A DNA stretch of 33,117 nt from a virus. The DNA is taken from IMG/VR virus record IMGVR_UViG_3300022746_000042, positions 1 through 33,117 of that record, one strand, 5' to 3'. The position numbers and the translations under genes are program-made. Position 1 is the stretch's first letter, and the number at the start of each line of letters is the position of its first letter. Under the pieces are notes generated by a model. It did no database searches. It was not told the origin of the DNA and was given only the letters and a program-made list of their open reading frames with translations. Below, in pieces: positions 6,671 through 13,561 of the stretch.

Positions 6671-6954
6671 AGGAATGTGTGTCGTTGGTAGTAGAGCAAA
6701 CCTTTAAGGCGACGTTCGCCCATCAACAACAAGGCCATGCCAATCAGGGGCAACAGTGACGGCAAACTTGGGCAATATCCTTGCGTGATCGCCACGATCA
6801 AAGCCGCTGAACCCACGGCCAGCAACCAGAATGCAATTCGGATGATCAAGCGACAATTCGCGCTCATTTGATTAAGTATGGGTTCAACCCGCAAAAATAT
6901 CATCGCGGATGCGGTCAACCCCAATGTTTGCAAAATCAAATTGAGCGTATTCAT
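6667..6954 (-). CDS. Holin-like membrane protein (three spans)
   Basis: This 95-residue protein has hydrophobic segments at about residues 5-22, 36-57 and 63-80, followed by a basic tail (G-E-R-R-L-K-G-L-L). Size, span number, charged C-terminus and position in the lysis cassette fit a class I-type holin or an antiholin partner of the preceding gene. It is coupled by ATGA overlaps to both the upstream holin-like gene and the downstream DUF5675-type gene. Sequence alone does not show which of the two membrane proteins is the hole-former. Confidence 0.6.
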   Translation of the reverse strand: MNTLNLILQTLGLTASAMIFLRVEPILNQMSANCRLIIRIAFWLLAVGSAALIVAITQGYCPSLPSLLPLIGMALLLMGERRLKGLLYYQRHTFL

Positions 6955-7310
6955 TTGACTAGCTCCTCGATTTTTTTGGACGCAAAGCGCATGATTGCTG
7001 GCCCTAGAATTCGATGCGACGTGAGCCCCACCAAGACCGCAATTGGTAGCTGCAACACTTCAACATTGCGCATAGCGTCGAATGATGCCACACCGGCCGC
7101 AATCGCGGGCGTCAGATAGCCCGCAAGGATGGATGCGAGAGCGGTCATCAAAAGCCGACGCCAAATGGCCACGGGTGGGTGGTAGCTTTGCGCCCACACA
7201 CCGCCCGCAAAACCGGCGATGAGAATGGCGGGGTCAAGGCCAGTAGATACCCCAAAGATAGTCAAGCCTGTGGCCGCTAATCCGGCGGCTGACGCACTCG
7301 GTTCTGCCAT
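6951..7310 (-). CDS. Holin-like membrane protein
   Basis: This 119-residue protein has hydrophobic segments around residues 8-22, 27-40, 53-72 and 84-98, separated by short loops, and a lysine/glutamate-rich C-terminus (K-K-I-E-E-L-V-K). This resembles phage holins with small Gly/Ala-rich spans (A-G-L-A-A-T-G-L-T, I-L-I-A-G-F-A-G-G). ATG 7310 has an AGGGGT ribosome site. It is the first gene of the lysis cassette, 44 bases after the DUF4376-like gene that follows the reverse transcriptase. It would control timing of lysis together with the smaller membrane protein downstream. Confidence 0.65.
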   Translation of the reverse strand: MAEPSASAAGLAATGLTIFGVSTGLDPAILIAGFAGGVWAQSYHPPVAIWRRLLMTALASILAGYLTPAIAAGVASFDAMRNVEVLQLPIAVLVGLTSHRILGPAIMRFASKKIEELVK

Positions 7311-7354
7311 TTTTTACCCCTAGTTATTGATTGATTTCGACAACCGTAAGGATA

Positions 7355-7837
7355 TCAGATTGAAATGGCGAAGAAGCTTTGTCGGAATGGTAGCCACACG
7401 CTGGCGAATTGCGCAATGTTGTCTTTTGTCAATTGCAAACTGTTGCCGTTTGAAAAGTAAAAATTCGTCGGTGCAAATTTGTCACCTTGAAATTGGGATG
7501 CGATCAACACCGCCGTGACGCCATTTTGATCATCACGCGTGGCGCTACACATGACGCCATTGAAGTCAACGCCAACCACTTTGGGGTTGGCGGCGCTAGT
7601 GTCCACCCACTCGGGCAAATCAGGCTTGGTGGTCTTTGAAAAATCTCGCAGTTTGAAGCCGAATCGCTCAATTGTGGACGTGTCGGTCAGGACTTCCCAG
7701 CTTTTGAGTTCGTCGTTTTTGTGTAAGCTGTAAATGGTTCCGCCCAGCATTGCCATAAAGGCCGCATGCTCGGGTGTGTCGACAATCGCGTTAAGGTCTT
7801 CGCGGCTGTTGATGATCGTGTTAGAAAGTGAGCCCAT
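7355..7837 (-). CDS. DUF4376-like protein downstream of the reverse transcriptase
   Basis: This 160-residue protein starts at ATG 7837 with a GGATGG-type ribosome site. The start lies inside the last codons of the reverse transcriptase gene (17-base overlap), so the two are coupled. The N-terminal half (A-A-F-M-A-M-L-G-G, then D-T-S-T-I-E-R-F-G-F) is unassigned. The C-terminal half (D-F-N-G-V-M-C-S-A-T-R-D-D-Q, then L-Q-L-T-K-D-N-I-A-Q-F-A) follows the DUF4376 pattern seen at the ends of phage tail-fibre and fibre-assembly proteins. A fibre-associated or chaperone role for the diversified fibre is plausible. It is not an Avd homologue. A longer frame to 7909 exists but would overlap the reverse transcriptase further without a ribosome site. 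Confidence 0.5.
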   Translation of the reverse strand: MGSLSNTIINSREDLNAIVDTPEHAAFMAMLGGTIYSLHKNDELKSWEVLTDTSTIERFGFKLRDFSKTTKPDLPEWVDTSAANPKVVGVDFNGVMCSATRDDQNGVTAVLIASQFQGDKFAPTNFYFSNGNSLQLTKDNIAQFASVWLPFRQSFFAISI

Positions 7838-8804
7838 ATCTGTTTTCCATCCATTTGAAAAGGTTGTTCGTATCCGCCCATTTTGCATGACCTTGCCATG
7901 ATGCTGCAAACTTGGCCAGGGTGTCCATGTCGTTATGTTTGATGCAGTGCGCGACTTTGCGTTTTGCCCGTGTGACCGAATCTTTGCGCAACAATTTGTG
8001 CGTCGGCCAAATGCGATAGCCTAGAAAGTTGACGCCTTGCGAAATTGGCGAGACTTGCCATTTGCTGATGTTCAGCTTCAATTTGTCCATTGAAAAGTCA
8101 TTGATTCGCAAAAATGAATCCATCAACTGATCTTTGTCATGACCGAGAATAACAATATCATCCATGTAACGGGCCCATTGCCGATGCTTCAAATCAAAAT
8201 GAATAAAGCGATCAATGCCGTTGCCGTACACATTCGCAAACAATTGACTTGTTAGGCTACCGATTGGGATTCCACGGCCTTCAAGCGGGATTATTTCGCG
8301 CAATAGGCCTAGCGTCTTTTCACAATCAATCTTTCTGTCAATCATTGCATGCAACACGCCATGATCAATGTTTGGGAAAAACTTTGAATAGTCGGTTTTT
8401 AGAAAGTGCGTGGCTTTCATCGACCGCATTGTTGCTTGCAAATATTCAACCCCTTTGTGCGTGCCTTTACCCACACGGCAAGCGAAGGTGTTGGGCATTA
8501 AGGTGCGTTCAAATATGGGGGCGACCACATTGCATAGCGCATGTTGAACCAAACGATCTTTGAAGTCCAATGCCGATATGAGGCGCGGTTTGGGTTCATA
8601 GACCGTGAATTGTCGGTAGTCGCCAATTTTGTATGTGCCGTCGCGCAATTCTTCTTGAACGCGCAACAAATTGACTTCTGAAAATTCTTTGAATTCGAGA
8701 TAACCGAATGTCAACTTTTTACCTTTGGCAGTCTTTTCATACGCCAATCTCAAATTGTCAATGTCGGTTATTTTTTCAATTAAATGTCGATACTTCTTTA
8801 CCAT
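7821..8804 (-). CDS. DGR reverse transcriptase
   Basis: This 327-residue protein is a reverse transcriptase of the diversity-generating retroelement clade. Motif A carries D138 in K-T-D-Y-S-K-F-F-P-N-I. Motif 4 is R-G-I-P-I-G182-S-L-T-S-Q187, the G-x-x-x-S-Q form characteristic of DGR enzymes rather than the Q-G-x-x-x-S-P of group II introns and retroviruses. The active site is Y213-M-D-D216. There is no maturase or endonuclease domain, and the length matches known DGR enzymes. It would copy TR RNA into adenine-mutated cDNA with the Avd protein. ATG 8804 is chosen. The frame stays open upstream through the spacer and TR, but those bases act as RNA template and lack RT motifs. Confidence 0.95.
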   Translation of the reverse strand: MVKKYRHLIEKITDIDNLRLAYEKTAKGKKLTFGYLEFKEFSEVNLLRVQEELRDGTYKIGDYRQFTVYEPKPRLISALDFKDRLVQHALCNVVAPIFERTLMPNTFACRVGKGTHKGVEYLQATMRSMKATHFLKTDYSKFFPNIDHGVLHAMIDRKIDCEKTLGLLREIIPLEGRGIPIGSLTSQLFANVYGNGIDRFIHFDLKHRQWARYMDDIVILGHDKDQLMDSFLRINDFSMDKLKLNISKWQVSPISQGVNFLGYRIWPTHKLLRKDSVTRAKRKVAHCIKHNDMDTLAKFAASWQGHAKWADTNNLFKWMENRYGLTF

Positions 8805-8954
8805 AAAAAAGTCGGCTCCGCCTTTGGATTTCCTACTAAGCGTTATGCCGAACCCCTGCGTGTATTCCCCGAAGGGGGACAAACCCGGCTGATTACACTT
8901 TATTTGGTCTGCCCGCCAAGCCGTGGCGTTGACGGAGCGATGAAGTAATGTCGC
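8805..8954 (-). ncRNA. DGR template-RNA spacer between TR and reverse transcriptase
   Basis: About 150 bases separate the 3' end of TR from the RT start codon and hold no gene. In Bordetella phage BPP-1 the corresponding stretch of about 140 nt is part of the structured DGR RNA needed for priming. Here I see small hairpin candidates on the minus strand: CGCCA/TGGCG (8914-8928) and a CCCC-TTC-GGGG hairpin (about 8867-8877). Extent and function are inferred from position. Confidence 0.6.
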
Positions 8955-9069
8955 CACAGGCAAAGCGCGACCCGATGTTATTGTTCGAGTTCGACGCGGC
9001 GTTATTCCAATTAGAGTACCGAGAACCGGAGTTCGAACCGTTGTTCCAGTTACCCCCAAGGAGAACCGC
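8955..9069 (-). other. DGR template repeat (TR)
   Basis: This 115-bp segment aligns without gaps to 9491-9605 at 99 of 115 positions. Read on the minus strand in the fibre frame it is rich in AAC/AAT codons (W-N-N-G-S, N-W-N-N-A, S-N-S-N-N-N-I). In such codons, mutation of adenines gives wide amino acid choice without stop codons. It holds 24 minus-strand adenines, of which 12 differ in VR. It lies between avd and the RT, as in BPP-1. The last 20 bases (8955-8974) are identical in VR. Confidence 0.95.
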
Positions 9070-9073
9070 CTAT

Positions 9074-9448
9074 TTACCCAGGTTGCCCCGGCTTTTGTCT
9101 CCCTTTCACCCATGCGCCTACCATGGCCCCAACGTCCGCCAACAGTATTTGTGCTGTCAGTTGTTGATGGGGTGTAAGTACATGGATGGAAAGGAGAAAT
9201 CGCATCCAGAAACGTAGCTGCGCAAGTCCTGCGTCCGCTACGTAAATTTTTGAAATTTGGTTTGATTTCCCCGCTTGAAAAAATAAATCCGGCATCCCGA
9301 GAAGACATTTCAAGAACATTTCTCGGGCGACCCCATGTTTGCGTGGCATCGACTGTGCAATCGGATACAAATAGGCGATCACCCGTTCGTATTTCTCCAC
9401 GATTGCCATTTGGTCGTAGCATTTGCCAAGTTCCTTAACTGGTTCCAT
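9074..9448 (-). CDS. avd: Avd, DGR accessory variability determinant
   Basis: This 124-residue, all-helical, basic protein has the signature of Avd: V-E-K-Y-E-R-V-I-A-Y-L-Y-P-I-A-Q-S-M-P-R-K-H-G near the start, then F-L-K-C-L-L-G-M, a central helix (A-G-L-A-Q-L-R-F-W-M-R-F-L), and a last helix (L-L-A-D-V-G-A-M-V-G-A-W). Avd forms a pentameric four-helix-bundle barrel that binds the DGR RNA and reverse transcriptase and is needed for cDNA synthesis. It follows the target gene and its hairpin. It ends 4 bases before TR, the same order as in phage BPP-1. ATG 9448 is used. An alternative ATG at 9409 (M-A-I-V-E-K-Y) would remove 13 residues. Neither has a strong ribosome site. Confidence 0.9.
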   Translation of the reverse strand: MEPVKELGKCYDQMAIVEKYERVIAYLYPIAQSMPRKHGVAREMFLKCLLGMPDLFFQAGKSNQISKIYVADAGLAQLRFWMRFLLSIHVLTPHQQLTAQILLADVGAMVGAWVKGRQKPGQPG

Positions 9449-9454
9449 TTAGAC

Positions 9455-9470
9455 GGGCGCTTTCGCGCCC
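9455..9470 (-). promoter_or_regulatory. DGR target-recognition hairpin with GAAA loop
   Basis: On the minus strand GGGCGC-GAAA-GCGCCC forms a perfect 6-bp stem with a GAAA tetraloop. It abuts the fibre stop codon and lies 20 bases downstream of VR. In BPP-1-type DGRs a DNA hairpin or cruciform with a GRNA loop in this position is needed for retrohoming. No T-tract follows, so a terminator is less likely. Confidence 0.75.
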
Positions 9471-11135
9471 TCAATCAAGTTGCAAGTGGTCACAGGCAAA
9501 GCGCGACCCGCCGGTACTGCCCGAGGCCGACGTGGCGCTAATCCAATTAGAGGACCGAGAACCGGCGTTCGAACCGTCGCTCCAGTTACCCCCAAGGACA
9601 ACCGCATTGGGCGCGTTGTACTCTGAACCACGACTTGCTGTTGTGCCTGTTGCTGGATTCCAGCCACCCGTGTTATATGCACCGCCACGTTCACGGCCCC
9701 ATTGATTCAAAACGCCCGTGACTTGAATCACACCCCATTTGGACGTGTAAGCCGCATTCAAGATGGTATTGTTCTGATCAGTACCGACCGATGACGCTTC
9801 GGTGGTGCCATAAGCGGCGGACATAAATTCTTGTTGCGTTGGGCAACGCTTACCGAAGCTGGTCGCCAACTCCATTGCTTGCCACCAGTTGTATGACCCA
9901 TAAGTGGTCGTTCCGTTGCCACCAAACATCGTTGGCACTTTGGGTGGGCTAGAACCGTCAGCCATCAAAACGTTGTATTTGCTTGAACCGTTGGTGATGG
10001 CATCCACACCGGTTAAGTAAATATCCATCCAAAAACCACCGGCAACAAGCGTCATACCACGCGGGTCACTGGCAACAGGTCGAAACTTCAAATCCCACAG
10101 GGAATAGGCATTGATTGCCGGTGTCGTGTCACCACCAGATTGCGCGGCCGCATTGCCGCCTGGGGCGTAATGAAAGCCGCCGATTTTGCGTGAATTGGCG
10201 GTCGTGTAGCCCGACGGTGCGCTAAAGCTTGAATCAGCACGGCAAGTGCCATCAGTACACGCGTAAATGGCATAATCCGTGCCTGCTGTGAGCGTCGGCA
10301 TGGTGATGTTGGTATCTGTCGCAAAGGTCTGCAAAAGGCCAGCAACGGCCACAATCGTGCCCGCTTTGATGGTGGCAGTACCCGCGCCCGTTTTCGTGAA
10401 AACTGGGGTCGTGCTGTCAACCTTGTAAAAAGCGCCAGCGTTCGTCAAATTGGAAACGGCGGCAGCCAAATAAATGTTGGTGCCATCGCCCACAATGGTT
10501 TGCGTCAATGTGACCATCACGCCGGTACCGGCGGCAGTCTTACACGTCACGGTATAACCGCCGGTCGTGCTGTTGATGACAATCCAATCTTTCGCGATAT
10601 TCGGGAAAATCAAATTCAAATTGGCCGTCAGCGCACCAGTGATGATGATGATTGGTTTGCCATATTGCAACGCCGTGAGCGTCACGTTAGCGTTGGTCAT
10701 CGTGACGGCTGTCGCGCCGCTTGAGAAATCGGGCACCCAGCCAGCGGCCACAGCGCCAGCACCTTCAGGGTCCGTGACGTTGTTGTCGGTGGTATTGAAC
10801 CAATAACCCAAACCGTCCGAGCGCATGACGCGGGCACCTTTAGGGTAGCCGCCCACATTGGTGTCATTGGCGAATGCGGAATCATAGGGATAACCCCCGC
10901 CAGCATTGGCCCATCGAATCACCGCCGACATTTCATAAAGAATGCCGTTCATGTCCAAGCCTGATGGTGGTGTACCACCGGCGGCCAAAGGCGTGCGAGT
11001 TAATGGGGGGAAACCGTCAGTCAGTGAAGCGGCACCATTTGTAATGCCGATTTGTGATGCTGTGGGGATTGTGTTTTTAGCGCCAGCGTTGGCGAAAGGC
11101 AAAACTAGTTTTGCTGGGGCGTTAGTTGACTGCAT
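9471..11135 (-). CDS. Tail fibre / receptor-binding protein, DGR target with variable C-type-lectin tip
   Basis: This 554-residue protein is the DGR target. Residues about 1-115 look like a phage tail-fibre attachment domain (L-V-L-P-F-A-N-A-G-A-K-N-T-I-P, N-G-I-L-Y-E-M-S-A-V-I-R-W). The middle is Thr/Ala/Gly-rich beta structure. From about residue 355 comes a formylglycine-generating/C-type lectin fold, including A-T-S-F-G-K-R-C-P-T-Q-Q-E-F and G-V-L-N-Q-W-G-R-E. The end holds G-G-N-W, S-R-S-S-N-W and F-A-C-D-H-L-Q-L, hallmarks of DGR variable proteins. VR covers residues about 511-548. It presumably binds the host receptor. The ATG at 11135 is preferred over a start 36 codons upstream because AAGGTG precedes it and the overlap with the DUF2612 gene is then only 14 bases. 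Confidence 0.92.
   Translation of the reverse strand: MQSTNAPAKLVLPFANAGAKNTIPTASQIGITNGAASLTDGFPPLTRTPLAAGGTPPSGLDMNGILYEMSAVIRWANAGGGYPYDSAFANDTNVGGYPKGARVMRSDGLGYWFNTTDNNVTDPEGAGAVAAGWVPDFSSGATAVTMTNANVTLTALQYGKPIIIITGALTANLNLIFPNIAKDWIVINSTTGGYTVTCKTAAGTGVMVTLTQTIVGDGTNIYLAAAVSNLTNAGAFYKVDSTTPVFTKTGAGTATIKAGTIVAVAGLLQTFATDTNITMPTLTAGTDYAIYACTDGTCRADSSFSAPSGYTTANSRKIGGFHYAPGGNAAAQSGGDTTPAINAYSLWDLKFRPVASDPRGMTLVAGGFWMDIYLTGVDAITNGSSKYNVLMADGSSPPKVPTMFGGNGTTTYGSYNWWQAMELATSFGKRCPTQQEFMSAAYGTTEASSVGTDQNNTILNAAYTSKWGVIQVTGVLNQWGRERGGAYNTGGWNPATGTTASRGSEYNAPNAVVLGGNWSDGSNAGSRSSNWISATSASGSTGGSRFACDHLQLD
9491..9605 (-). other. DGR variable repeat (VR)
   Basis: This 115-bp copy of TR lies at the 3' end of the fibre gene. 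Sixteen positions differ from TR, and 12 of these correspond to TR adenines. Ten residues are changed through adenines: two N to S/D, Y to S, two N to I/S, N to A, three N to G/S/T, and I to G. Structural residues G-G-N-W and S-N-W are kept. The other four differences are T-to-G (two), G-to-A and C-to-G on the coding strand. Confidence 0.95.
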
Positions 11136-11790
11136 AAACGGCACCTTCTTGAATGAATGGGGCTTGACCAAAGGGAGCGGCCGACCCCGTACCAGCTTCC
11201 GAAAAGCCGAAAACCGGCGTATTGGTATTGATGAGTATAGCACCCACCCCCGCCGGACGGGGCAACGCGCCCGACTGCGTCATAATCGCAAATTCGTAAG
11301 AAGTCAGCAAGAATTCAAACGTATATCGCAAATTCATGCCGCCCAAATCGTTCACGTAGCAACGGCCACGGCCTGCGAACATGTTCTGCAAAAGCTGATT
11401 CAATGCGGGGGCGGATGTGTTTGAAATATTCGCCAAAGCCTTGACCAAGATCAATTGGCGGTATGCATCGTCACCCAGCAAATATGTTTGCGTCGCACCC
11501 ACAGTGCCGTCATAAAAGGGCTGTTCATCAAACGGATATGAGCCAGGCAAAGCGTCACTGAAGCCGAAATAATTGGGGGCGTTTGGTATTTTCAAAGCAC
11601 GCCCGATGTTGACGATTCGTCCCCAAACATCGAGGCCGAAACCCTGCGCGGTTTCCACATTCCACACGAAATTGTAAAAAGTCTCAAAATCGGCGCGTGG
11701 GTCCAAATACTCATTCATGTCCTGAATGAGTTGGCGAATTGTCGAACTGTTGCCGTATTGGCTGATGATGGTTTGTTCAACATTCAACAT
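11122..11790 (-). CDS. DUF2612-type baseplate protein
   Basis: This 222-residue protein matches the DUF2612 pattern of contractile phages. The N-terminal helix (L-N-V-E-Q-T-I-I-S-Q-Y-G-N-S-S-T-I) is followed by F-G-L-D-V-W-G-R-I-V-N-I-G-R and F-G-F. Later come D-D-A-Y-R-Q-L-I-L-V-K-A and N-Q-L-L-Q-N-M-F. These belong to the baseplate wedge tip that carries the tail fibre, functionally comparable to P2 gpI. Position between the baseplate J-like gene and the tail fibre supports this. It starts 3 bases after the J-like gene and overlaps the fibre gene by 14 bases. Confidence 0.75.
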   Translation of the reverse strand: MLNVEQTIISQYGNSSTIRQLIQDMNEYLDPRADFETFYNFVWNVETAQGFGLDVWGRIVNIGRALKIPNAPNYFGFSDALPGSYPFDEQPFYDGTVGATQTYLLGDDAYRQLILVKALANISNTSAPALNQLLQNMFAGRGRCYVNDLGGMNLRYTFEFLLTSYEFAIMTQSGALPRPAGVGAILINTNTPVFGFSEAGTGSAAPFGQAPFIQEGAVYAVN

Positions 11791-11793
11791 AAT

Positions 11794-13218
11794 TTAGACC
11801 AGTGTGACCGAAATGTCCGATGCCGACAACGTGGGCGCTCGGTCAATGCCAACACTCAAAGTTGTAAGCGTGGGGGTTGCGCTGCCGAGCAAAATGGAAA
11901 CCACCGACACGTTGGCCGATACCGCAGACACGGCTGCATAATATCGGCTGGCAAAAATTGAAGAGCCGATGCGTTCACGGTTTGTGCCGTCAGCACCATT
12001 GAAACGTGCAATGATGGCCGCTTTGGTCAATTCCACGATGTTGGCTGGCAATGTGGGATTGTTTGCGATCTGCACTGCAAATTTGACGGGCAAAGCTGTC
12101 GGGCGATTGAATTTGACCGTATAGGACGGCTGCGGATAGCTGTAACCGCTTGTGTCTTGCACAATCACCGATGTGTTGCCGTTGTAGTCGCAGCCGACGT
12201 CTTTGTGCGTCCAAATGGCTTTGGCGATATCGGCATCAGTCCCACCCACCACTGCGACATAAAGCGAATTTGGGGCCAATGGATAATTGGTGGGACCAAA
12301 GGCCACCGCCGTCGCCATCATTGCCACGCTAGATACTGACTGTGAATTGTTGACCGTGTACGTGCCAGCACCGCCGGTACCCGTGCCCAATGCGGTGATG
12401 ATGGTGTTTGCAGTCACGCCAACGCCCGTGATTACGCTACCGACAACCAAAGTCGCACCGGCGGCCATGGCGCTCACCGTCAATGTCGTGCCAGCGATTG
12501 CGCCCGTGAATGACGCAATGCCCTTGGGGTTGTCCAATGCGTACACATCAAGCACGTTCGGCAAGTCGTACACGTTGGCGTAAATCGAAGGCAGTGTGCC
12601 CAGCGAATTCAACGCCACTGAGTTTTTACGTCGGTATTCAAAATCGGCGCGACTTTCAACCACCGAGCCCATGACGCCGTCGGCGGCATTGGTGATGGTT
12701 GACCACCCTGGGATGGCTTGATACACCGAAGTCAATGTGCCAGCCGCGCAAGCAATCGGGCCAGTCAGTACGTTTTGAAAGTTGGCCAACACGGAGCCGG
12801 TTGAATCAATCGTCACATCACCTTCATTGATATAGGTGTTGCCCGATGTATCTTGCGCCAATGTGCCAGCGGGAATGACAGTACCCGTGATGCCGCTGAC
12901 CGTACACGCCACGGCTGTCGATGTGGCCGGTTTTCGTGTCAGGAAATAGATTCGCGCAATTGCATCTTGAAAACGATCAGTCGCATATTGCGGGTCAACC
13001 TGGTTGACGAAATATGCAAATTCATTGTTCTTGTCCCCGATGATGGCCGCTTGACTTGATGCAAGCTGACCCTGTGGGGTTTCCAGTGCCGAATTAAGAC
13101 CGCCGCCGAATGCGGCATTCATGTCACTTTGAACACCCGCCAAAACGTCGGTTTCGGCTGGGACTACCAATCCGGCTTGGGTGAACTGGAGTTTTGGCAC
13201 GCTAGAAGGTGACGCCAT
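11794..13218 (-). CDS. Baseplate J-like wedge protein with inserted repeat domain
   Basis: This 474-residue protein belongs to the baseplate J (gpJ / Mu gp47) family. It has a helical N-terminus ([13 protein letters not shown]), [16 protein letters not shown], and [10 protein letters not shown], followed by P-N-V-L-D-V-Y. Between about residues 235 and 305 sits an inserted Gly/Thr/Val-rich beta domain (A-G-T-T-L-T-V-S-A ... G-V-G-V-T-A-N-T ... G-A-G-T-Y-T-V). It strongly resembles the two modules in the decoration-type protein at 23942-24850. The core assembles the wedge that triggers sheath contraction. ATG 13218 (preceded by GGGGG) is preferred to an in-frame ATG at 13236 with no ribosome site. 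It overlaps the gp25-like gene by 17 bases. Confidence 0.85.
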   Translation of the reverse strand: MASPSSVPKLQFTQAGLVVPAETDVLAGVQSDMNAAFGGGLNSALETPQGQLASSQAAIIGDKNNEFAYFVNQVDPQYATDRFQDAIARIYFLTRKPATSTAVACTVSGITGTVIPAGTLAQDTSGNTYINEGDVTIDSTGSVLANFQNVLTGPIACAAGTLTSVYQAIPGWSTITNAADGVMGSVVESRADFEYRRKNSVALNSLGTLPSIYANVYDLPNVLDVYALDNPKGIASFTGAIAGTTLTVSAMAAGATLVVGSVITGVGVTANTIITALGTGTGGAGTYTVNNSQSVSSVAMMATAVAFGPTNYPLAPNSLYVAVVGGTDADIAKAIWTHKDVGCDYNGNTSVIVQDTSGYSYPQPSYTVKFNRPTALPVKFAVQIANNPTLPANIVELTKAAIIARFNGADGTNRERIGSSIFASRYYAAVSAVSANVSVVSILLGSATPTLTTLSVGIDRAPTLSASDISVTLV

Positions 13219-13561
13219 TCGCGGCCCCCGTTTCATCAATAAATTGGATTTGGCCGGTAATTTCCCGGGCGTTGAATTCTGAAATTATACATTTCGCGGT
13301 CACAACACCAGGCACAGTGAGCGCCGCGTTTTCAATGTAGCCAGTGAGCAATGACGGTGGTGGCAACTGCCCCAAGACGTCTTCGAAATATGGAATACCG
13401 GCGGGCGTGTTGTACCAAAGTTCGCCCAAAAATAAACGAACTGCGCTTGCAACATCTTGCGCCAGTGCGTAAGGGGGCGTCGCCATGGCAATGTCACCGG
13501 CGCTGTCGATAACCAAATCCCAATGGGATTGGTCCAAAAGAAGGGTATTAAATCGCGTCAT
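13202..13561 (-). CDS. gp25/gpW-like baseplate wedge protein
   Basis: This 119-residue protein has the small gp25 (GPW_gp25, Mu gp46-like) fold pattern: [29 protein letters not shown], then G-I-P-Y-F. The C-terminal beta part is I-T-G-Q-I-Q-F. These proteins connect the wedge to the sheath and initiate sheath assembly. Position between spike and J-like gene is the standard order of contractile baseplates. The start at 13561 overlaps the upstream stop in ATGA style. Confidence 0.8.
   Translation of the reverse strand: MTRFNTLLLDQSHWDLVIDSAGDIAMATPPYALAQDVASAVRLFLGELWYNTPAGIPYFEDVLGQLPPPSLLTGYIENAALTVPGVVTAKCIISEFNAREITGQIQFIDETGAANGVTF

Noticed and set aside
7821-9422. The open frame continuing upstream of the reverse transcriptase through spacer and TR as a 533-residue protein
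   Set aside because: RT motifs fit the 327-residue form. The upstream part is TR, spacer and the opposite frame of avd, and TR acts as RNA template. The open frame is likely chance.
9455-9470. Rho-independent terminator after the fibre gene
   Set aside because: No T-tract follows the stem, and avd must be transcribed through it. The GAAA loop and position fit a DGR hairpin better.
9449-9694. An 81-residue frame across VR on the minus strand
   Set aside because: It is a shifted shadow of the fibre gene end. The fibre frame gives the conserved lectin-type C-terminus.
11136-11243. Longer fibre start adding 36 residues
   Set aside because: The extension overlaps the DUF2612 gene and reads as arginine-rich shadow sequence. 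ATG 11135 has an AAGGTG site.
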